Shown here: piece by piece, positions 32,224-36,324 of the stretch
Numbering within the stretch: the stretch's first letter is position 1
Layout of the letters: every line of letters begins with the position of its first letter
Source of the DNA: Spirochaetota bacterium
GTDB taxonomy: Bacteria > Spirochaetota > Leptospiria > Turneriellales > Turneriellaceae
Reading direction: 5' to 3'
Assembly: GCA_017302045.1 (NCBI GenBank)
Contig: JAFLED010000007.1
Location: 1-36,324, forward strand
Length of the DNA stretch: 36,324 nucleotides
Notes under the pieces: model-generated
What the model saw: only the letters and a program-made list of their open reading frames with translations
Database searches by the model: none
What the model was told of the DNA's origin: nothing
Translations under genes and position numbers: made by a program

Positions 32224-33239
32224 TTTTCGGGTTTATAGCGACTCGTGTAGTGGAAGTTACTGACGAGCGAGGTCAGGTAGGCGGTGAATTGAATCAGCGT
32301 TTCATCGGCAATCGCAGCATCGGTTTCGAGTTTTAAGGCCTCGCATCGCTTCTTCAGCCGCTGAATCAGGTTCTTAACCATGACTTTTTTCTCTCCGGTG
32401 CTGCGCGCCACATAATTTTCCAGGCGCTGCTGGTGACTCGCGAGAAAACGCGCGGCCGAACTCTTCTTTTTAAACTCCCGGATCGGGAATATGAGTTTAA
32501 GATCGGCGTCGAAGAATTCGGTTTCATACTCGATATAGAGCTTTTTTTTCTGGCGGTAATGATTATCCAGACGCTTTTTTTGTGAGTCCAGGCGAAAATA
32601 AAACTGAGCCTTTTTGACGCGAACGGTCTTTTTACCCAATGACGGTACCAGACTCTCGATATATTCGAGCTTGTGCAACGCAGGCCATCCTGCATAGAGC
32701 GTACGCCAGTCTTCGTCGGGGTTAAGCCACACCGCAAAACTTTCGGCGAAATCTTCTTCGGGATGGCTTTGCGCATAAAAATTCTTCAGATTGCGCACAT
32801 ACGATTTGCTGTACGGGCGGTACTTGTAATAGTCGCTGAATGCCTTGCGCGGATGCCCAAAGACTTCGCGCCAACTCTTCCGCTTCGTGAGCTGAAGGGC
32901 ATGCACGAACGCATGCCCGCACTCATGGCGCAACAGCCGCATCGCCTCACCGGGATCTTCACCCTCGGCTTCGCCGATCATTTTTTTTTCGAGCTGAATG
33001 AGGCGCGGGTGGGTCAGGTAAAAGGGCAGCGCAATCGCCGCAACACCGTCGGGTGAAAACCACTCGTCGCCGAGGTAGCAGGGTGGCCTGAACGCCAGCC
33101 CGCGCGCGGCAAGTTCAGAATAGAGTTTTTCGATGATTTGCTGCAGCCAGGTATTTTCGATGCGAATCGGCAGATGCGAAAGTTTCAGCTGTAAAAGCTG
33201 TTTTTCGTCGATGCTGTCGAGATCGATGGCATTCGGCAC
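32220..33239 (-). CDS. Putative zinc metallopeptidase (gluzincin-like, Peptidase_Mx type)
   Basis: A 339-residue protein. RLLRHECGHAFVHA is an HExxH helix (His105, Glu106, His109), and HPEEDFAESFAVWL supplies the downstream Glu ligand (Glu166) about 57 residues later. This pattern matches the putative zinc-binding metallopeptidase family (PF15887/COG4307) rather than thermolysin or M48. A second, Lys-rich helical half (about 200-339, with KKLYIEYETEFF and RLKKRCEALKL) follows. No signal peptide, so cytoplasmic. It overlaps the ATP-grasp ligase gene by 4 nt. A peptide-joining/peptide-cleaving pair is plausible, but substrate and order are unknown. ATG 33239 is divergent from the aldo/keto reductase gene; nothing promoter-like stands out in the 104-bp gap. 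Confidence 0.8.
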   Translation of the reverse strand: MPNAIDLDSIDEKQLLQLKLSHLPIRIENTWLQQIIEKLYSELAARGLAFRPPCYLGDEWFSPDGVAAIALPFYLTHPRLIQLEKKMIGEAEGEDPGEAMRLLRHECGHAFVHALQLTKRKSWREVFGHPRKAFSDYYKYRPYSKSYVRNLKNFYAQSHPEEDFAESFAVWLNPDEDWRTLYAGWPALHKLEYIESLVPSLGKKTVRVKKAQFYFRLDSQKKRLDNHYRQKKKLYIEYETEFFDADLKLIFPIREFKKKSSAARFLASHQQRLENYVARSTGEKKVMVKNLIQRLKKRCEALKLETDAAIADETLIQFTAYLTSLVSNFHYTSRYKPEK

Positions 33240-33343
33240 GGCAGTGTCTCATCCCTGTCACGCAGCCGTTTGCCAACCATTTTACGTCCCGCATCACGAT
33301 TCAAATCGGTCGACACCTGGCTTCTGCACGCAAAAACAGACCC

Positions 33344-34150
33344 ATGATCCCGGCACTCAAGCTCCACGACGGCCATACTGTACCCTGCCTCGGCTTCGGC
33401 GTCTGGAAGGCGTCTTCGGGCGATTGTTACAATGCTGTGCGCACGGCACTCGACACGGGTTACCGGCATATCGACACCGCGCGCATCTACGGCAACGAAG
33501 AAGATGTCGGACGCGCGATCAGGGACAGTGGTATACCGCGCAATGATATCTTTGTAACGACAAAACTCTGGAACTCCGATCAGGCGAAGGCACAAAAAGC
33601 CTTCGACGACAGCCTCGCGCGCCTGGGTCTCGATTACATCGATCTTTACCTGGTGCATTTTCCCGTCACGAAGACGCGCGTGGCCGCGTTTGCCGAACTC
33701 GAAAAAATTCATGCAACGGGCAAGACGCGCTCGATCGGCGTCAGCAACTACATGCCTGCGCATCTCGACGAACTGCTGAAGGTCTGCCAGGTGAAACCAG
33801 TCGTGAACCAAATCGAACTGCATCCCTGGCTTGCGCAAAAAGAACTCAAAGCGTACTGCGAATCGCGCGACATCAGAATTCAGGCGTATAGCCCTTTAGC
33901 GCATGGCCAAAAAACGGGGGATGCCTCACTCAAACCCGTTGCCGACAAGCACGGCAAAAGTATTGCGCAGGTACTTTTACGCTGGTCGATTCAGAAAGGT
34001 AATATCGTCCTTGTGAAGTCGGTCTCGCCGCAGCGCATTCAGGAAAACTTTGCGATCTTCGATTTTGAACTCGACGCGGGGGATATCCAAACTCTCGACG
34101 CGCTTGATTCGAACCTGAGAACCTGCTGGGACCCGTCGGCGACGCCTTAG
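33344..34150 (+). CDS. Aldo/keto reductase
   Basis: A 268-residue NADPH-dependent aldo/keto reductase (TIM barrel). The catalytic tetrad is complete: Asp44 and Tyr49 in HIDTARIYGNE, Lys74 in TTKLW, His105 in LVHFP. GVSNYMPAHLDELL, NQIELHPWL and YSPLAHG follow in order, as in the 2,5-diketo-gluconate reductase/YvgN group. These reduce aldehydes and small ketones, often as detoxification. The C-terminal KSVSPQRIQEN-like stretch binds the coenzyme's 2'-phosphate. ATG 33344 gives full family length. TAG stop; a hairpin follows directly. Confidence 0.93.
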   Translation: MIPALKLHDGHTVPCLGFGVWKASSGDCYNAVRTALDTGYRHIDTARIYGNEEDVGRAIRDSGIPRNDIFVTTKLWNSDQAKAQKAFDDSLARLGLDYIDLYLVHFPVTKTRVAAFAELEKIHATGKTRSIGVSNYMPAHLDELLKVCQVKPVVNQIELHPWLAQKELKAYCESRDIRIQAYSPLAHGQKTGDASLKPVADKHGKSIAQVLLRWSIQKGNIVLVKSVSPQRIQENFAIFDFELDAGDIQTLDALDSNLRTCWDPSATP

Positions 34151-34167
34151 GGCTTGGGTTACAAGCC
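34151..34167. terminator. Hairpin between convergent aldo/keto reductase and permease genes
   Basis: GGCTTG (34151-34156) pairs with CAAGCC (34162-34167) around a 5-nt loop, directly after the reductase TAG stop and 14 nt before the permease stop. No strong T run follows, but place and symmetry suit a shared terminator. Confidence 0.45.
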
Positions 34168-34181
34168 AATAGCAGACGCTC

Positions 34182-35525
34182 TTAGACCCGTTTCACTTTC
34201 TGCCAGACGAAGAAGCTCACCGCACCAACGGCGGTTACTCCAATCGCCCACAGCGATTGTTCGGTGCTGTAGATCAGCGACGAAATCATCATGAAGCCTG
34301 AAGCCAAAAGGTAAAGTAACGGAAACAGCGGAAACAACGGCGAACGGTAGGGCCTGTTCGCGATGATGCCGATATGCTTCATGTAGTGCGCATAGAGTAG
34401 GCCAAAAACAGTAAGCCATGGAAAAAAGCTCAGGGCGAATCCCATGAAGATCAGGAGTTTTAAGGTGCCGCCAAAACCGAAAGAGATGATATATACCACG
34501 CTGATCGCCGTTTGCAAGAGAATGGCAAACGCCGGTGTCCCCAACTTTGGCTGCACCTGGGCGAGCTTTTTAAAAAGCAAGCCCTGCTCGGCCATCGCAT
34601 AATAGACGCGCGGCCCGATCATCACCTCGGCAGAGACAGATGAAACCAAAAAGAAAGCGATTAAGAAAGAAAGCGCAGCGCCGCCGACTTTGCCGAGTAG
34701 CGCTGTAAAGGCATTCAGCGCCAGGTCGGTCGCTTCTTTGTTGAGCCCCGCAAACTTGAGAAAATTGAAGTTTAATACAACGTAAATCGCACAGGTAAGA
34801 ATCGTGCCGATGACCATCGCACGCGGCAGGTTTTTGATCGGGTCTTTGACTTCGGCACCCAGATAAGACGCCGCGTTCCAACCGCTGTAGGCAAACATCA
34901 CAGTGAGTACGAGGCTCCCCCACTTCCAGAACTCCGGCTGCGCAGCAGTCGGGGCAATAGAAACCGCGCTGCCAGGGCTTGCGACAAAGAACAGGGCGAT
35001 CGCAACGGCAAAAATCAGCAGTGTCTTAACGGCGGTCAGAATATTCTGAAAACCTTCGCCGACCTTCACGCGTGCGATATGAAAACCCGCGAGAATTACG
35101 GGAATGAACGCTGCGACGAGACGCAGCTTGAAATCTGACATCTGAATTTGCGTATCCTGCATCTGCGTCAAACCACGCACGACGAGGTCAACGATCACGA
35201 GCGAGGTAAACGCGATGGGTGCGGAAAATCCGACAGTCAGCGAAATGAACCCCGTAAGAAATGCCGGCAGTTTACCAAAGATACGGTTGAGATACGCAAA
35301 TTCGCCGCCCGCTTCAGGGTATGCTGCCGCAAGCTCGGCATAACTCAGGGCACCCGAAAGTGCGACAAAGCCGCCCACGGCCCAGAGCAGCACGATCGTC
35401 GCCGCGCTTAAGTGAACATCGAAATAAAGTTCGTTACTCGTGCGAAAAACCCCCGACCCGATCATCGAACCGATAACCGTAAATGCCGCGGTGAGAAAGC
35501 CAAGTTGTCGTGTGAGTCCTGCCAT
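34182..35525 (-). CDS. APC-superfamily amino-acid permease
   Basis: A 447-residue membrane transporter with twelve predicted helices. The start of TM1 has IGSMIGSGVF, the substrate-binding unwound motif of the APC fold; YAELAAAYPEAGGEFAYL in TM3 and FAYSGWNAASYLGAEVKDP in TM6 match the LAT/SteT-like amino-acid exchanger or permease class. The cytoplasmic loop RVYYAMAEQGLLFKKLAQV is also characteristic. Substrate not predictable. ATG 35525 follows directly on the TAA stop (35526-35528) of the upstream gene, so translation is coupled and the two belong to one operon. Confidence 0.9.
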   Translation of the reverse strand: MAGLTRQLGFLTAAFTVIGSMIGSGVFRTSNELYFDVHLSAATIVLLWAVGGFVALSGALSYAELAAAYPEAGGEFAYLNRIFGKLPAFLTGFISLTVGFSAPIAFTSLVIVDLVVRGLTQMQDTQIQMSDFKLRLVAAFIPVILAGFHIARVKVGEGFQNILTAVKTLLIFAVAIALFFVASPGSAVSIAPTAAQPEFWKWGSLVLTVMFAYSGWNAASYLGAEVKDPIKNLPRAMVIGTILTCAIYVVLNFNFLKFAGLNKEATDLALNAFTALLGKVGGAALSFLIAFFLVSSVSAEVMIGPRVYYAMAEQGLLFKKLAQVQPKLGTPAFAILLQTAISVVYIISFGFGGTLKLLIFMGFALSFFPWLTVFGLLYAHYMKHIGIIANRPYRSPLFPLFPLLYLLASGFMMISSLIYSTEQSLWAIGVTAVGAVSFFVWQKVKRV

Positions 35526-36324
35526 TTATACCTGCTTGCGGTGTGCTACCATCAAATTCGAACGCGGGGGTCGCCGCAATGAACCGTAACCAAAATGAAA
35601 CGGAAGATCGGGCGGATTGCGTTCTTTATAAAGACTCGTAAGATCGGGTTGAACCGGGTTCGCAGGTCTGATGCCGCGCAAAGGCAAGGGCCCCGTAAAA
35701 TGACCGTAGATCGAGATGTCCCAGTTTTCCCTGAGATCGACATAACGAAAACCAGAATCATCTTGCACAATCACGTCGGGTATCGACATAAAAAAATCAC
35801 GCACAGACAGATAATAAGGATTATGCAGCAGGTAGATCGCCGCTTTGAACATCATGAAACCGCCGCGTTTCTGTAACAAAAATTTCGCCAGCGGGTAGTC
35901 CGATGCCACGCTTTGCCGGTCGAGGTATTGTTCCACATATGTGAGCGAACGCAACCGCTTATCACCCTCGACGCGAAACCAGATACGCACACCGCGCGGC
36001 TTAAAGTCGAGTGTCGGATCATCCAGCGCCACGGGAAAGCCATCGCCTGTCAGGTAAATCTTCTCCATGTCGACGATGCGCCAGCCAATGCCCGACGCAA
36101 AGGTCAGCAATACGGGCGCGATACCGGGAATCTCTTCATTGTGAATGATATTCGTGCGCATATGCGCGGATTTAAAATAATTTTTTTCGGCGATGTTGCC
36201 GATCACCGAACGTGTCGCGGCTAATCCGCGAAAATAGCGCGCCGTCTGTTTTTCGGGATGCGGAATGTCGCCGGCCTTTTCGAGTGCGATCATGATATAT
36301 TCGCTCGCCTGCGGGCAGAGCGTG
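35526..36324 (-). CDS. Unknown protein, C-terminal part (gene continues past the window)
   Basis: The frame is open from the right edge to TAA 35526-35528, giving at least 265 residues. An ATG at 36293 gives 255 residues, but the open frame continues upstream (CPQASEYI precedes it), so the gene probably begins outside. Visible segments are YFRGLAATRSVIGNIAEKN, a strand-rich centre (VRIWFRVEGDKRLRSLTYVE, shown in part), two Tyr-rich helices (YLLHNPYYLSVRDFFM) and an Arg/Pro-rich tail. No signal peptide or known motif is visible and no family recognised. It abuts the amino-acid permease gene with no gap, so a link to amino-acid or peptide metabolism is possible (weak inference). Confidence 0.6.
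   Translation of the reverse strand, partial: TLCPQASEYIMIALEKAGDIPHPEKQTARYFRGLAATRSVIGNIAEKNYFKSAHMRTNIIHNEEIPGIAPVLLTFASGIGWRIVDMEKIYLTGDGFPVALDDPTLDFKPRGVRIWFRVEGDKRLRSLTYVEQYLDRQSVASDYPLAKFLLQKRGGFMMFKAAIYLLHNPYYLSVRDFFMSIPDVIVQDDSGFRYVDLRENWDISIYGHFTGPLPLRGIRPANPVQPDLTSLYKERNPPDLPFHFGYGSLRRPPRSNLMVAHRKQV

Overview
The window looks like chromosomal DNA of a moderately GC-rich spirochaete of the Leptospirales type (Turneriella/Leptonema-like rather than low-GC Leptospira). This is inference. It rests on relaxed lipoboxes, many lipoprotein and outer-membrane genes, a SpoIIE-phosphatase signalling gene with TPR repeats, frequent GTG/TTG starts and an unlinked housekeeping layout. I saw no phage, IS transposase, CRISPR or rRNA. 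Coding density is very high, and no stretch over 300 bp lacks a gene.

Layout. 1-3177 (+): the 3' end of a flavin monooxygenase, a broken beta-propeller lipoprotein gene, then a thiolase with its DUF35 zinc-ribbon partner. 3207-4241 (-): a membrane acyltransferase. 4394-10462 (+): a three-gene operon of TonB-dependent receptor, COG2984-type periplasmic binding protein with a helical tail, and a membrane HAMP-SpoIIE-TPR phosphatase; the overlaps are so tight that the products probably act together. 10509-11582 (+): an SDR oxidoreductase and an orphan HicB-like protein. 11627-17885 (-): ftsW/SEDS, prfA, tRNA-Arg(CCU), an amber-interrupted membrane protein gene, rdgB, a YgjP-type metallopeptidase, an RNase Z-like hydrolase and a lipoprotein. 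18020-21866 (+): a long-chain acyl-CoA synthetase followed by a CHAT caspase-like protein. 21875-23132 (-): a VUT/YhhQ transporter with a nucleosidase, suggesting nucleoside or base salvage. 23196-27654 (+): an envelope block (membrane-anchored protein, two lipoproteins, a Rossmann protein, TldD). 27661-33239 (-): HD-domain protein, rlmN, leuB, and an ATP-grasp ligase overlapping a zinc metallopeptidase. 33344-34150 (+): aldo/keto reductase. 34182-36324 (-): APC amino-acid permease and the 3' part of an unknown gene.

The most interesting items are the receptor-binding protein-phosphatase operon, the CHAT protein with an unassigned C-terminal half, the ATP-grasp/zincin pair, the transporter/nucleosidase pair, two genes interrupted by in-frame amber codons, and a roughly 100-bp palindromic element that has become the C-terminus of the YgjP-type peptidase and abuts the GTG start of rdgB. 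Several other short palindromes sit at gene junctions and look like interspersed repeats; their copy number elsewhere in the genome could not be checked.
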